A DNA stretch of 64,000 nucleotides from Archaeoglobales archaeon (GCA_030055525.1 JASFYJ010000002.1:168189-232188), one strand, 5' to 3'; counted from the first letter of the stretch, positions 25,343 to 35,960 are shown. Notes: a model not told the origin generated them from the letters alone. A program made the numbers and translations.

Positions 25343-26572
25343 ATGACATCAAGGTTGCTTTACGAGTTCAAGAGGAAGCTTGAAGAATTGGAGAGCTATA
25401 AAGGTAAGGGTACAGAGCTTATTACACTCTACATACCTCCAGACAAAAACATAGCAGATATAGCTAATCAACTCAGAGAGGAGTTAAGTCAAGCTCAAAA
25501 CATAAAATCAAAACAGACTAGAACAAACGTCTCAGCAGGACTTGAAGCAATTCTAAATCGCCTAAAACAATATAGAAAACCTCCAGAGCATGGAATGGTA
25601 ATAATCAGCGGTGTTGTGAATGTTAACGGTAGAGAGAAGCATATCACAGAGATAATTGAACCTCCAGAGCCTGTACCGATATACAAGTACCACTGCGATT
25701 CAACCTTCTATCTGGAACCTTTGAAAGACATGCTGAGAGAAAAGAAACTTTATGGATTGATAGTTATAGACAGGAGAGAGGCTACCGTAGGAATCCTTAA
25801 GGGCAGAAGGATAGAGGTGCTGAACTCGGACACTTCGATGGTTCCTGGCAAGCACAGACAGGGTGGACAGAGCAGTGTGAGATTTGAAAGGCTGAGAGAA
25901 ATAGCAATACATGAGTTTTATAAGAAGGTCGGGGATATGGCGACGGAATCCTTGCTACCCTACAAGGATCAACTTTTGGGGATAGTAATTGGGGGCCCAT
26001 CACCAACAAAGGAAGAATTCTTTGAGGGAAATTATCTGCATCACGAGCTTCAGAGAAAAGTTTTGGCGTTAGTAGATGTAGGCTACACAGATGAGAGCGG
26101 ACTTTATGAACTGGTAGAAAAGGCTAAGGACATCCTAGAAGAGGCGGATTTGATACGAGAGAAAAAACTTATGCAGAGATTTATGTCTGAGGTTGCTAAA
26201 GATGGTTTGGCGGCCTATGGAGAGAGCGAGGTGAGGTATTACCTTCAGATGGGTGCTGTAGATATACTGCTGCTATCTGAAGATCTAAGATATGAGAGGG
26301 TAAGATACCGATGTCCAAAGTGCGGAAATGAGAAAGAACTGACTTTGAAGGAGAACATCGAGAAACAGATTGTTTGTGAGAAAGATGGAATTGCAATGGA
26401 AGAAGTAGGAAGGAGAGACATAGTGCTAGAACTTTCAGAGATCGCAGAAAGTATGGGTTCAAGAGTGGAGTTCCTTTCGACAGAATCTGAAGAGGGAGAA
26501 GTTTTATTCAAGGCTTTTGGAGGAATTGCTGCAATTCTAAGATTTAAGCCAACGGGAAATAAACAACAGTAA
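25343..26572 (+). CDS. prf1: Peptide chain release factor aRF1
   Basis: 409 aa from the ATG at 25343. The track adds eight residues from a GTG, but family members begin close to YEFKRKLEELE. Domain 1 carries the stop-codon-reading NIKS motif (IKSKQTRTNVSAG); the middle domain has the catalytic HRQGGQSSVRFERLRE. The C-terminal domain has a YRCPKCG mini-zinc motif. It recognises all three stop codons and triggers peptide release. A TTTATAAAA box lies about 30 bases upstream. Confidence 0.97.
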   Translation: MTSRLLYEFKRKLEELESYKGKGTELITLYIPPDKNIADIANQLREELSQAQNIKSKQTRTNVSAGLEAILNRLKQYRKPPEHGMVIISGVVNVNGREKHITEIIEPPEPVPIYKYHCDSTFYLEPLKDMLREKKLYGLIVIDRREATVGILKGRRIEVLNSDTSMVPGKHRQGGQSSVRFERLREIAIHEFYKKVGDMATESLLPYKDQLLGIVIGGPSPTKEEFFEGNYLHHELQRKVLALVDVGYTDESGLYELVEKAKDILEEADLIREKKLMQRFMSEVAKDGLAAYGESEVRYYLQMGAVDILLLSEDLRYERVRYRCPKCGNEKELTLKENIEKQIVCEKDGIAMEEVGRRDIVLELSEIAESMGSRVEFLSTESEEGEVLFKAFGGIAAILRFKPTGNKQQ

Positions 26573-26661
26573 AGTAATTTTTATAAAAATCGTTTCTGTA
26601 AATGGCAGCAATTCTTCTCCAAAAATCTTAAAAAAGATATACTCCCTAACATACGCTTTTT

Positions 26662-27891
26662 ATGGATCTGCGCTCAGCGATGGAGATAGTCAAGCCAAAA
26701 AATTTCTTAGAAGAGATCAGGCACGATGAGGTTGTAGATTTTTTGAAGAAGAATGCATGCCTAAATGAACCAGTTTTGCTGAATGTGGAAGGAAAAAAGG
26801 TTGCAAAAAATTTTGTTTCTTCACGTGAATTGCTTTCAAAACTTCTTGGAGTTGAAAAACAGAAACTGGCTCAGTATTTATCAGAGATCGAAAGAAGACC
26901 GCCAAATTTGGAATTTAGAAGTTTTGATGATATGGGTCTAAAAAGGATGAATTTAGATCTCCAAGAACTTCCAGTACTACGTTATTTTCCAGCGGATGGT
27001 GGTAGGTATGTTACAGGCGGAGTAGTTATATCTAAGGGCAGATTCGTAAACGCGAGCATTCACAGAATGATGCTTTTAAATTCTAAGCAGTTTGCTGTTC
27101 GTCTAGTTCCGCCCAGGCACACCTATATATTATGGAAAGAAGCCGTAGAGAATGGCGAAGAACTAAGAGCAGCTGTTGCAATAGGTGTGCATCCACTATT
27201 CTTACTCGCAGCAGCTACAAGGGTCGCTGAAGGTGAAGAGTTTAACTATGCTTCAAAGTTGCTCGGAAAACTAATTGTTTATGAGAAGAACGGAATCCCT
27301 GTGCCACCGGCGGAGATAGTTCTTTTTGGAAGGTTTTTGGATGAAAGAACTAAGGAGGGACCTTTTTTAGACATAACGGGAACTTACGACGATATCAGAG
27401 AAGAACCGATACTCGAGATCGACGAAGTTTATGCAAGAAAGGACTATATCTATTACTCTATAACTCCTTCGCTAAAAGAGCATCAGATCCTCATGGGAGT
27501 ACCCTACGAGCCTGTAATATACAAGTTCGTCTCAAACGTCTGTAGGGTTAAGAACGTTGTAATGACGCCTGGTAGCTTCCATTATTTTCATTGTGTAGTT
27601 CAGATAAAAAAACTATCTGAAGGTGATGCCAAGAATGCAATTTTAGCAGCTTTAGCAGCGAATCCAAGCATGAAAGGGGTGATAGTAGTCGATGAAGACA
27701 TAGATATAACGAACTACGAGGATATAGAATTTGCAATAGCTACGAGGTTCCAAGCGGACAAAGATCTGATCGTGGTTAGTGGAACGAGGGTTAGCAGTCT
27801 AGACCCCTCTGCCGGCTTGACTGGAGCTAAGTGGGGTATCGATGCAACGAAACCTTTGGATGGAAAAGGTTTTGATAGAGTGAGGGTATGA
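26662..27891 (+). CDS. UbiD-family decarboxylase (possible anhydromevalonate phosphate decarboxylase)
   Basis: 409 aa. UbiD fold with YVTGGVVISKGRFVNASIHRM (prenyl-FMN and Mn site) and AIGVHPLFLLAAATRVAEGEEF, then IVLFGRFLDERTKEGPF. UbiD enzymes need prenylated FMN made by a UbiX protein, which is not in the window. Most archaea have one such enzyme acting as anhydromevalonate phosphate decarboxylase in the archaeal mevalonate route, and length and context near a prenyltransferase fit that. A menaquinone-pathway decarboxylase cannot be excluded. The polyferredoxin gene follows six bases later. Confidence 0.8.
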   Translation: MDLRSAMEIVKPKNFLEEIRHDEVVDFLKKNACLNEPVLLNVEGKKVAKNFVSSRELLSKLLGVEKQKLAQYLSEIERRPPNLEFRSFDDMGLKRMNLDLQELPVLRYFPADGGRYVTGGVVISKGRFVNASIHRMMLLNSKQFAVRLVPPRHTYILWKEAVENGEELRAAVAIGVHPLFLLAAATRVAEGEEFNYASKLLGKLIVYEKNGIPVPPAEIVLFGRFLDERTKEGPFLDITGTYDDIREEPILEIDEVYARKDYIYYSITPSLKEHQILMGVPYEPVIYKFVSNVCRVKNVVMTPGSFHYFHCVVQIKKLSEGDAKNAILAALAANPSMKGVIVVDEDIDITNYEDIEFAIATRFQADKDLIVVSGTRVSSLDPSAGLTGAKWGIDATKPLDGKGFDRVRV

Positions 27892-27897
27892 AATTTT

Positions 27898-29190
27898 ATG
27901 GAGATCCAGAGAGATCTTGAAGTACTGGAGAACAAATTTAGATACTATCAAAACGCTGCTGGCGAGTTAAGGGAACTTTTTTACGATTACAAGAAGTGTA
28001 ACGGTTGTGGGATTTGTGTCTACTCTTGTCCGGTTAACGCAATTGAACTTGGTCCTGTTCATGACATTGCTTTAGGCCTTGACATGCCACCGGTAATTTT
28101 AGATCACCTTAAATGTGCATACTGCGGAATCTGTTACTCTTTCTGCCCTTTCAACGCATTTGAGTTTAAAATCAATGGAAAAAGGGTGGAAAAATCTGAT
28201 CTGCCTTTGTCACCTATAGCCTACACATACAAATACGAAAATTGTAAGGAATGTGCTCTATGCTACAAAGCTTGCCCTACGGGAGCTATAAAGAGAGAGA
28301 CATTTGTAACTAGGCAGAAGATAGAAGAGAGAAACGATATCAAGGGAAGGCTTGAGATAGATAGAGAGAAGTGCAACTTATGCGGTATATGTGCTTACTT
28401 TTGCGAAGTTTTCAAAATGATTGAAAAAGAGCCGAATCCTTTAGATCCAATGCCTTTTTCTGATATCCTAATTGATGAGAACAAATGCGATTACTGCAAA
28501 CTTTGCGAGGAGGTGTGTCCAGAGGAGGCTATCAAGGTAGAGGGTAGAAGAATTTCATATAAACTACCGGAAAAAATTGCCGAGATAAATATTCAGCAGG
28601 AATTATGCTCTCATTGCAGTTATTGTGAAGAGGTCTGCCCTTACGAAGCTATAAAAACTTTAAAACCAATAGAAGGCAATCTTTCGACCTTCGAAGCCAG
28701 AATGTCTAAGTGTGATATTACCGGTTGTTTGGCATGTTTGAAGGTTTGTAAATACAACCGAGTTTGGTATGTAGCAAAAGATGAGGGTAGGGTTTACTTT
28801 AACGATAGATTCTGCATATATTGCGGCGCATGCGAGAACGCATGCCCCTATGATTTGATCACGGTTGTTAGGGAGAATTATTTTACAAAGGAAAAAATAA
28901 TTGACGAACCTTGGCGGTCTGCGTGGGAGGATGCTGTGGAGAGGATAATCAAAAAAGAAAAAGTTAGGGAGCCACTAAAACTTTTTATTGAAGAGGAAGA
29001 GACTGAAGAGGAAAAAGAAGAAACAATTATAATAAGAGCCGTGCCTGAGGATGTAAAAAATGCACTTGAGAAAGTAATTCAGGTATTAAGGACTCCAAGG
29101 TATAGAAGAGCAATGGAGAGCGGAAACTTGGAGGGATTTCTGAGGGGTGTAGAGTATGCATTTGGAGAAGATAAGGGGAAAAAAGAGTAG
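27898..29190 (+). CDS. Polyferredoxin with eight [4Fe-4S] motifs, FwdF-like
   Basis: 430 aa, cytoplasmic. Eight Cys motifs can be counted: CNGCGICVYSCP, CAYCGICYSFCP, CKECALCYKACP, CNLCGICAYFCE, CDYCKLCEEVCP, CSHCSYCEEVCP, CDITGCLACLKVC and CIYCGACENACP. Eight clusters in four ferredoxin repeats is the architecture of FwdF, the electron wire of formylmethanofuran dehydrogenase. A charged helical tail of about 120 residues follows. No other fwd gene is adjacent, so the assignment is tentative; it could serve another oxidoreductase. It overlaps coaBC by 35 bases. Confidence 0.75.
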   Translation: MEIQRDLEVLENKFRYYQNAAGELRELFYDYKKCNGCGICVYSCPVNAIELGPVHDIALGLDMPPVILDHLKCAYCGICYSFCPFNAFEFKINGKRVEKSDLPLSPIAYTYKYENCKECALCYKACPTGAIKRETFVTRQKIEERNDIKGRLEIDREKCNLCGICAYFCEVFKMIEKEPNPLDPMPFSDILIDENKCDYCKLCEEVCPEEAIKVEGRRISYKLPEKIAEINIQQELCSHCSYCEEVCPYEAIKTLKPIEGNLSTFEARMSKCDITGCLACLKVCKYNRVWYVAKDEGRVYFNDRFCIYCGACENACPYDLITVVRENYFTKEKIIDEPWRSAWEDAVERIIKKEKVREPLKLFIEEEETEEEKEETIIIRAVPEDVKNALEKVIQVLRTPRYRRAMESGNLEGFLRGVEYAFGEDKGKKE

Positions 29191-30361
29191 AAAACTTGAA
29201 GGAAAACTCATAGTCCTTGGTGTTACAGGTAGCATAGCAGCTGTTGAATGTGTTAAACTTGCGAGAGAGCTTGCAAGAAGAGGAGCGAAGGTTGTTGCTG
29301 TAATGACCGAAGCTGCTAAAAAGATAATAAATCCATACGCGTTAGAATTCGCAACAGGAAACAGAGTTATAACTGAAATAACTGGAGAAATTGAACATGT
29401 AAAATATTTTGGAGCTGATGGTATAGCGGATTTGTTCTTAATAGCCCCGGCAACTGCCAACACGATATCTAAAATTGCAAATGGTATAGACGATACACCA
29501 GTCACAACTTTTGCAACAACAGCTTTGGGAAGTGGTAAACCGATAATATTAGTCCCAGCCATGCACGAAGCTATGTTAAAAAATAAATTCGTTTTGGAGA
29601 ATATCCAGAAACTTACTTCTCTTGGAATAGAGGTAGTGGATCCAAAATTTGAGGAAGGCAAAGCAAAGTTTCCAGATATAGATGCAATATGCTTATATGT
29701 AGAAAGGGCTCTGTACCCGAAGGAGTTTGATGGCAAAAGGGTGATAGTAACAGCCGGCCCAACTCACGAGCAGATAGATCCAATAAGGTTTATAAGCAAT
29801 AGAAGTTCCGGAATGATGGGTAAAGAGCTTGCACTCGAGTTCTGGCGAAGAGGAGCTGAGGTTGTGCTTATAACCTCAAAACCTTCAAACCTTTCGTTAC
29901 AAAAATTTAAAGAGATCAAAGTCTGGTCTGTAATGGATATGTTGAAGGCGGTGATAGGTGAGATGCAGAGGGGCTGTGATCTTTTCGTATCTTCAGCAGC
30001 AGCATCAGATTTTGTTGTAGAGATGGAGAGTAGAAAGATAAAAACTTCAGAAGAACTTACTTTGAAGCTCAAAGCTGCGCCAAAGATAATAAAGGAGGTT
30101 AGAAAGATATACAATGGAAAGATAATAGGTTTCAAAGCTGAAACTGGGCTTTGCGAAGAAGAGTTACTGAAAGTTGCAAAAGAGAAAATGATCGCAGATT
30201 CGCTTTCAATGGTAGTTGCAAACGATGTTTTAGAGAGAGGCATGGGTACGGAGGATACTAAGGTTGGTGTTATAACGCAAAGATCCGTTGAATGGTTTGA
30301 AGGCCATAAGAGTTTCGTTGCGGAGAAAATTGTTGAAAAATTTATTAAAGATTGCTTATGA
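29156..30361 (+). CDS. coaBC: CoaBC, phosphopantothenoylcysteine synthetase/decarboxylase
   Basis: 401 aa. The N-terminal CoaC flavoprotein domain has GVTGSIAAVECVKLARELARRG, APATANTISKIANGI and PAMHEAM. The C-terminal CoaB synthetase domain has VTAGPTHEQIDPIRFISNRSSGMMG and SAAASDF. The ATG at 29156 follows GGGGTG at normal spacing, within the 3' end of the polyferredoxin gene. It makes 4'-phosphopantetheine for coenzyme A. The stop overlaps the next gene, pantoate kinase, of the same pathway (4-base ATGA). Confidence 0.95.
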   Translation: MHLEKIRGKKSRKLEGKLIVLGVTGSIAAVECVKLARELARRGAKVVAVMTEAAKKIINPYALEFATGNRVITEITGEIEHVKYFGADGIADLFLIAPATANTISKIANGIDDTPVTTFATTALGSGKPIILVPAMHEAMLKNKFVLENIQKLTSLGIEVVDPKFEEGKAKFPDIDAICLYVERALYPKEFDGKRVIVTAGPTHEQIDPIRFISNRSSGMMGKELALEFWRRGAEVVLITSKPSNLSLQKFKEIKVWSVMDMLKAVIGEMQRGCDLFVSSAAASDFVVEMESRKIKTSEELTLKLKAAPKIIKEVRKIYNGKIIGFKAETGLCEEELLKVAKEKMIADSLSMVVANDVLERGMGTEDTKVGVITQRSVEWFEGHKSFVAEKIVEKFIKDCL

Positions 30362-31185
30362 TATTTGTCCCGGCTAGTGTTAGCTGCATATTCTCTCCGA
30401 GCTATGGAAAAGATGCCAAAAGCAGCGGAAGCATAGGGGTTGGCTTCACACTTGATCTGGGAATTTTTGCTGAAATTTCAGAAAATATCCTTTTTAATCA
30501 GCGAACGATAGATTTTCCTACAGTAAACTACGTTCTCAAAAAAACAGGGTTGAAGGGGGTAAATATAAAAAGTCAATTACCGCTCGGATGCGGTTTTGGA
30601 ATCAGTGGAGCTTCTGCACTAGCTGCAGCCTTGCTCTCTGAAAAATTTTCTTACATCGAAGCAGCTGACTTAGCGCACGAAGCAGAGGTTGCAAATCTTA
30701 CAGGGCTTGGGGATGTGGGTAATCAGACCTTTGGCGGGGTTGTTGTTAGAAAAAACGCTGCATGTCCTTCAGCGCTTAGTTTTGAAAAATTCTACTTTGA
30801 TGTAGAGCTCGACTTCCTTGTAATTGGAGAGCTTTCAACAAAAGAAGTCTTGAAAGAAAACAGAAGTGAAATAAAAAATGAAGGGAGAATCTGGACTAAA
30901 GAGTTCTTAAAGAAACCAACATTGGAAAATCTGTTTCACTGCTCATACCAATTTGCCAATAGAACGGGTTTAATAGAGTACGTTGACGATGTTGTTGAGG
31001 CTGTAATAAGTTCCGGTGGACTTGCAAGTATGATCATGCTGGGGAAAAGCGTATTCGCCTACAAAGGATTTGAAGCACTTTCGGAGTTTGGAAGACCATT
31101 TAAAGCAAAGATCAGTTGCTGTGGGGTGAGATGGGTTGAAGGTTGCAGCAATTCAAAGCAGATTGGGAGATTTGCAGAGCGCTGA
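30358..31185 (+). CDS. Pantoate kinase (archaeal GHMP kinase)
   Basis: 275 aa from the ATG at 30358, which overlaps the coaBC stop; the track's TTG lies two codons upstream. GHMP features: PASVSCIFSPSYG at the N-terminus and the ATP loop LPLGCGFGISGASALAAAL. Archaea lack the bacterial PanC/PanK order and use pantoate kinase plus phosphopantothenate synthetase, so pairing with coaBC is expected. Its 3' end overlaps the nitrilase-family gene by 50 bases. Confidence 0.9.
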   Translation: MIFVPASVSCIFSPSYGKDAKSSGSIGVGFTLDLGIFAEISENILFNQRTIDFPTVNYVLKKTGLKGVNIKSQLPLGCGFGISGASALAAALLSEKFSYIEAADLAHEAEVANLTGLGDVGNQTFGGVVVRKNAACPSALSFEKFYFDVELDFLVIGELSTKEVLKENRSEIKNEGRIWTKEFLKKPTLENLFHCSYQFANRTGLIEYVDDVVEAVISSGGLASMIMLGKSVFAYKGFEALSEFGRPFKAKISCCGVRWVEGCSNSKQIGRFAER

Positions 31186-31918
31186 AAGGTTGGCAAAAAA
31201 CGCTGTTAATACTGGAGCGGAGTTTTTGTTATTTCCAGAGTATTTTGGGTATTCAAAAATTGATCAGAGGCAAACAGAAGAAATTTTAAAGTTTCTAAGG
31301 AATTTCAGTAGGGAGTACGATGTTGTAACGATCGGCAACGTAGTATTGGAAGATGATGGTATTAAAAATAGAGCTCTTGTATATAAGTCTGGAGAGGTTG
31401 TTGGTCATCAGGACAAGATCCACCCGACCAAAGCGGAGATTGCAATGGGGATAAAAAAAGGGAACAGACTAAACGTTATAGAAGTCTCTGGAGTAAGAAT
31501 ATGTGTTTTAATCTGTGCTGATATTCTTTATCCAGAACTTTGCCGCGTTGCAGGTATTAAATGCGTGGACATAGCATTCAATCCTGTTATCAGCTTCAAA
31601 AACTCGGAGTTGCCCGGTTCGAACTACCGTTATTGCCTCTACTTTGCTAGAGCTTTTGACAACGCTTATCTGGTTGTAAAAGCCGGAGGAGTTGGAAAAA
31701 CCTTTACTGGAACGCTCGCTGCTGGTAGGAGCTTGATCGCATCTTTCGATGGAATACTGGCGAAAGCCAGCAGTGAAGATGCAGAAGAAGTCGTTTCTGT
31801 AGATTTTGATGTCAATAGTGTCAGGAAATTCAGGTTACTGAATTACTCTCTTTTTGATCGAAACGTTGAAGCGTACAGCGATCTCCTAGAAGATCACTAT
31901 TGTACGAGCGAAAAGTAG
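31136..31918 (+). CDS. Carbon-nitrogen hydrolase (nitrilase superfamily)
   Basis: 260 aa. Catalytic triad positions: Glu in LLFPEYFG, Lys in HQDKIHPTKAE, Cys in VLICADILYPE. The start is a TTG at 31136, supported by GGGGTGAG at the right spacing and by the AAIQSRLGD N-terminal strand; no ATG fits. It overlaps pantoate kinase by 50 bases, so coupled translation is likely. The substrate is unknown. Amide hydrolysis in CoA turnover is one idea from context only. Confidence 0.85.
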   Translation: MKVAAIQSRLGDLQSAERLAKNAVNTGAEFLLFPEYFGYSKIDQRQTEEILKFLRNFSREYDVVTIGNVVLEDDGIKNRALVYKSGEVVGHQDKIHPTKAEIAMGIKKGNRLNVIEVSGVRICVLICADILYPELCRVAGIKCVDIAFNPVISFKNSELPGSNYRYCLYFARAFDNAYLVVKAGGVGKTFTGTLAAGRSLIASFDGILAKASSEDAEEVVSVDFDVNSVRKFRLLNYSLFDRNVEAYSDLLEDHYCTSEK

Positions 31919-31957
31919 CAGTAAAGTTTATCTTTACTTGAGCCTGCAAGCCCCTAG

Positions 31958-32299
31958 ATGGACGTGGAATTCGAGGAACATGAAGTAACACATATATTGG
32001 CTGATGAAATATTGTCTTTAATATTAAAGCAGTACTCAGTTGAAGAGCTGATGAGGATAGTTGCCAGTAATGGTAGAAAGAACGTTTACTTGTATTTTAA
32101 GCGTCAAAATCCAAGAAGCGTAAAAATACTTATAGATCATGGTGATAGATTTAGGTATAGATGCGATGATGTAATTTGCGTTCCTATTCCAAAAAAGTTT
32201 GCCCTTCTTGAGCCAGATCCTGCTTACTTCGAGATCACACTTAAAGCGAACTTGATCTTAGCTTTTAGAGGTGCTGATGAAAGGGACCTCTACCCATAA
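31958..32299 (+). CDS. Conserved-looking small protein, unknown
   Basis: 113 aa, [27 protein letters not shown]..., acidic N-terminus, mixed helix/strand, no Cys motif beyond one C, no membrane segment. A TATA-like GTTTATC lies about 30 bases upstream. Codon use matches neighbours, which supports a real gene. I do not recognise the family. It is in the same direction as asd, 29 bases upstream of it. Confidence 0.6.
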   Translation: MDVEFEEHEVTHILADEILSLILKQYSVEELMRIVASNGRKNVYLYFKRQNPRSVKILIDHGDRFRYRCDDVICVPIPKKFALLEPDPAYFEITLKANLILAFRGADERDLYP

Positions 32300-32328
32300 T
32301 TTTTTTAGATGCATACACTTCTACATTC

Positions 32329-33366
32329 ATGCACTTCAAAGTTGGTGTGCTCGGTGCAACAGGTATAGTGGGGCAGAAGTTCGTTCAGATGTTGGAAAAA
32401 CACCCGTGGTTCAAAGTAACTGCGCTAGCAGCATCAGAAAAGAGGGTCGGGAAGAAGTATGGAGAAGAAGTAAACTGGTTGGTTTCTTCAGACATTCCGA
32501 AATACGCTGTAGATATGGAAATGCTACCTCTGGATCCAAAATATTTCGACGTAGATATTGTTTTCTCAGCTTTACCAGCAGATGTGGCTAAAGAAGTCGA
32601 ACCAGAATTTGCAAAGGCTGGGATAATAGTTGCCAGTAATGCTTCGGCCTTTAGGATGGATGATGACGTACCTCTAATCATTCCAGAAGTTAATCCGGAT
32701 CATCTAAAGCTTATAGAAGTCCAGAAGAAGAACAGAGGATGGGAAGGATGCATAGTTACTAATCCCAACTGTACGACGATCATGCTCGTGATATCTCTGA
32801 AGCCTTTACTTGAGCTGGGGCTTAAGTATGTAAAGATTGCAAGTATGCAAGCCTTAAGCGGAGCAGGGTATCCCGGAGTCCCATCGCTTGCAATTTACGA
32901 CAACGTCATACCATTCATAGAGAATGAAGAAAAGAAGGTTGAAACTGAGACACTAAAACTCCTTGGCCGCTTTGATGGTATGCAGATAAAGATGGCACCG
33001 ATAAGTGTTTCGGCTTCATGTCACAGAGTACCCGTACTCGATGGACATACCGAGGCAGTTTGGGTGGGCTTTGATCGGGAGATTTCTGTAGAAGAGGTTT
33101 CAAAGGCCTTTGAGTCGCTAAAGCCACTACCACTTCCAACTTCACCTGAGAAAGTGATAATAGTGAGAAAGGAGAAAGATAGACCTCAGCCCAGATTGGA
33201 CAGGGATTCTGGAAATGGAATGAGTGTGGTAGTTGGAAGGATCAGAAAGAGCGATAGAAACGAGATTAAATACATAGTTTTAGGTCACAACACTGTCAGA
33301 GGTGCCGCTGGGGCGAGTATACTCAACGCTGAACTCATGGTCAAGGAAGGGCTTATAAAAAAGTAA
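32329..33366 (+). CDS. asd: Aspartate-semialdehyde dehydrogenase
   Basis: 345 aa. N-terminal Rossmann motif [15 protein letters not shown], catalytic Cys in TNPNCTTI, and [10 protein letters not shown] in the substrate domain. It reduces aspartyl phosphate to the semialdehyde for threonine, methionine and lysine synthesis. The sequence is of the archaeal/fungal type, related to malonyl-CoA reductases of Sulfolobales, but no context points to the latter. It stands alone, preceded by a T-rich, TATA-like stretch. Confidence 0.93.
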   Translation: MHFKVGVLGATGIVGQKFVQMLEKHPWFKVTALAASEKRVGKKYGEEVNWLVSSDIPKYAVDMEMLPLDPKYFDVDIVFSALPADVAKEVEPEFAKAGIIVASNASAFRMDDDVPLIIPEVNPDHLKLIEVQKKNRGWEGCIVTNPNCTTIMLVISLKPLLELGLKYVKIASMQALSGAGYPGVPSLAIYDNVIPFIENEEKKVETETLKLLGRFDGMQIKMAPISVSASCHRVPVLDGHTEAVWVGFDREISVEEVSKAFESLKPLPLPTSPEKVIIVRKEKDRPQPRLDRDSGNGMSVVVGRIRKSDRNEIKYIVLGHNTVRGAAGASILNAELMVKEGLIKK

Positions 33367-33398
33367 TTCCAAGTTGGAGGAAAAACTATTTTTAAATT

Positions 33399-33914
33399 TT
33401 GTCATCACCAGTTTTTGTGATAGACATACCGGAGAAGGTGCTTTACGAGGCTGAAGTTTACGAGATAAACGATGGTTTGCAGGTTAAGCGAGGGGTTGTA
33501 AAGATAACAGAAGACAGGATGGTATTTGAAAGTCGGGGAAGTTTAAGTGTAGTACATTTGGACGATATAAAAATGCTCAAGGTAGAAAAGAGTGAAAAAA
33601 TTGGTTATATAATTTCTGGAGCTATATTTTTACTAGCATCAGTAGTTTCTTTCATTTTCGGGATTCTTGCAGGCATTGCCACGTTTACCTCAGCTTTGGT
33701 TTATCTGATACTACCAATCGTTTTTACTTTTCTATCTGTTTTGCTGATCTACTGGTGGTACATGACTCGTTCATGGCTACTCATACTAACTACAGCATTC
33801 GAGAGAGACCTAAAGATCAGGGGTAAAAGTTTAGAGGATCTAACAAAGATCGCTAACGCAATAGAGCTAGTAAAGATGGGTGCAGTTAGAAGATTACAGA
33901 GAAAAGAAGTTTAA
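33399..33914 (+). CDS. Membrane protein with PH-like N-domain and two transmembrane helices
   Basis: 171 aa as tracked from a TTG; a GTG at 33417 is an equally possible start. An N-terminal beta-rich segment ([34 protein letters not shown]) resembles a PH-like domain. Two hydrophobic helices follow ([22 protein letters not shown] and [20 protein letters not shown]), then a basic C-terminal region. It converges with radA with a 4-base overlap. The function is unknown. Confidence 0.65.
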   Translation: MSSPVFVIDIPEKVLYEAEVYEINDGLQVKRGVVKITEDRMVFESRGSLSVVHLDDIKMLKVEKSEKIGYIISGAIFLLASVVSFIFGILAGIATFTSALVYLILPIVFTFLSVLLIYWWYMTRSWLLILTTAFERDLKIRGKSLEDLTKIANAIELVKMGAVRRLQRKEV

Positions 33915-34915
33915 TCTGTTCTCTTCTTTCTACCCTTCTCCTCCTCAACGTCTTCTATGCCTTTCTCCGTTACTTTAAAAAGCACCTCAGCCTCAGGCAG
34001 GTGTGGTGAATCAACGAGGCGTGCAACTCTAACTTCTGCTTTTGCCTTCTTGAGGTAGACTCTATAAGTTGCTGTGTGCGCAACTATATGCCCTCCAACG
34101 GGTTTGGTTGGATCTCCATAGATGATATCTGGTCTTGCCATAACTTGGTTGGTTACAACTATTGCAGCATTGAATATCTCACCAAAACGCATAAGATCAT
34201 GCATGTGTCTATTAAGTTTCTGCTGCCTATCTGCAAGCGTTCCTCTGCCAATGTACTCAGCTCTGAAGTGGGCTGTAAGAGAGTCCACAATCAAAAGCCT
34301 CACAGGTCTGCCTTCTCTCTTTAATTTCTCAGCTAATTCTTTCGCATTGTCGACAAGTAACATCTGGTGGTTCGAATTGTAAGCTTGAGCTACGTAAATG
34401 TTTTTAAGAACTTCTTCAGGATCCAAACCTTTCGCGGTTGCCATCTGGTATATCCTTTCGGGTCGGAAGGTGTTTTCTGTATCTATTACAATCGCCGAAC
34501 CGTTTAGTCCTCCTTTATCTTCTGGCAATTGAACATTTACAGCAAGTTGATGGCAAAGCTGGGTCTTACCACTACCAAACTCTCCGAAAAGTTCTGTTAT
34601 AGATTGGGTCTCAATTCCTCCGCCTAAAAGACTGTCTAAACTTACGCTACCTGTTGTGATCTTTTTTAGGTTCTTCTTTCTCTCTAAAACCTTGTCTCCA
34701 CTTTCGAATCCGCCAACATTTGCAAGCTTTCTTGCTGCCTGAATTATTTCAAAAGCTTTAGATTCTCCAATACCGCCAACTGAACACAGTTCTGCAGGAG
34801 AAGCAACAGCAATAGATTCTATTGTATAGAATCCAGCCTCTCTTAATTTTCTCGCTGTTTCTGCGCCAACTCCTGGCAGTTCTTCAAGATCTATAATTCT
34901 ATTCTCCATCATCAA
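33911..34915 (-). CDS. radA: RadA recombinase
   Basis: 334 aa. N-terminal helix-hairpin-helix domain ([20 protein letters not shown]), Walker [10 protein letters not shown], Walker [12 protein letters not shown], and the NQVMARPD strand-exchange loop region with [11 protein letters not shown]. It is the archaeal Rad51/RecA orthologue for homologous recombination. It reads in the same direction as tfb and gar1, 52 bases downstream of tfb. Confidence 0.98.
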   Translation of the reverse strand: MMMENRIIDLEELPGVGAETARKLREAGFYTIESIAVASPAELCSVGGIGESKAFEIIQAARKLANVGGFESGDKVLERKKNLKKITTGSVSLDSLLGGGIETQSITELFGEFGSGKTQLCHQLAVNVQLPEDKGGLNGSAIVIDTENTFRPERIYQMATAKGLDPEEVLKNIYVAQAYNSNHQMLLVDNAKELAEKLKREGRPVRLLIVDSLTAHFRAEYIGRGTLADRQQKLNRHMHDLMRFGEIFNAAIVVTNQVMARPDIIYGDPTKPVGGHIVAHTATYRVYLKKAKAEVRVARLVDSPHLPEAEVLFKVTEKGIEDVEEEKGRKKRTD

Positions 34916-34967
34916 AGAATAGGTCCCAGACTTAATAAAATCTTCCCCAAAATTTCAAAAAAGAAAA

Positions 34968-35960
34968 TTATAAAATTATATCTATATCTAGTTTTTCTGC
35001 AAGTTCTTTATAGCGATTTCTTATCGTTACCTCCGTAACACCGGCAACCTCTGCAACTTCCCTCTGCGTTCTTCTCTCTCCAAGCAGTATTGATGCAACA
35101 TAAATCGCCGCAGCTGCTACACCTGTTGGCCCCCTACCACTCGTAAGTTCTCTCTCTTCTGCCTTTTTTATTATCTCTATCGCCTTCTTTTGAACTTCTC
35201 CGCTAAGGTTTAATGCAGCACAGAATCTTGGCACGTAATCTGCCGGGCTTGTTGGCATCAGCTTCAATCCAAGTTCTCTCGCAATGAACCTGTAAGTTCT
35301 GCCTATCTCTTTTCTGTCAACTCTCGAATAAGTTGAAATCTCATCAAGCGTCCTTGGCACACCAGCCTGTCTGCATGCTGCATATAGTGCTGCTGCAACT
35401 ACAGCTTCAATACTACGACCTCTAATAAGGTTGCTTTCTATCGCTTTTCTGTAAATAACTGCTGCAACTTCTCTAACGCTCTTTGGTAATCCAAGAGCTG
35501 AAGCCATTCTATCGAGCTCACTGAGGGCAAAAGCTAGATTTCTCTCGGTGGCATTGCTTATTCTTATTCTACGCTGCCATTTTCTTAATCTGAATAGTTG
35601 AGCTCTATTTCTTACAGATATCGCCTTTCCATAGAAGTCCTTGTTACTCCAGTCAATTATAGTCGACAAACCCTTATCGTGTATTGTGTAAGTAACTGGA
35701 GCTCCAACTCTGCTTCTTCTGTCTCTTTGTTCACTATCAAAAGCCCTCCATTCAGGGCCAGCATCTATGTAGCGATCCTCAATTACTAAACCACAGTCTT
35801 GGCAAATGAATTCTCCCCTACGATAATCGCGAATAAGTCTTGGACTACCGCATTCTGGGCAAACTTCTATGTCCTCTTCTCTTTCAATCTCCTTTCTTTC
35901 TAACTCTACTTCCTTTTCTACTTCCTTTTCCTTTACTTTCTCCTTCTCCACTTCCACCAT
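34968..35960 (-). CDS. tfb: Transcription initiation factor TFB
   Basis: 330 aa. N-terminal zinc ribbon (CPECGS...CQDCGLV, residues 33-60), B-finger region, then two cyclin-like repeats ending in a helix-turn-helix ([21 protein letters not shown]) that reads the BRE. The first ~30 residues are an unusual Glu/Lys/Val run encoded in the same bases as the end of gar1 in another frame (77-base overlap). The ATG at 35960 is supported by GGTGA five to six bases upstream, so this extension appears to be translated. Confidence 0.97.
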   Translation of the reverse strand: MVEVEKEKVKEKEVEKEVELERKEIEREEDIEVCPECGSPRLIRDYRRGEFICQDCGLVIEDRYIDAGPEWRAFDSEQRDRRSRVGAPVTYTIHDKGLSTIIDWSNKDFYGKAISVRNRAQLFRLRKWQRRIRISNATERNLAFALSELDRMASALGLPKSVREVAAVIYRKAIESNLIRGRSIEAVVAAALYAACRQAGVPRTLDEISTYSRVDRKEIGRTYRFIARELGLKLMPTSPADYVPRFCAALNLSGEVQKKAIEIIKKAEERELTSGRGPTGVAAAAIYVASILLGERRTQREVAEVAGVTEVTIRNRYKELAEKLDIDIIL

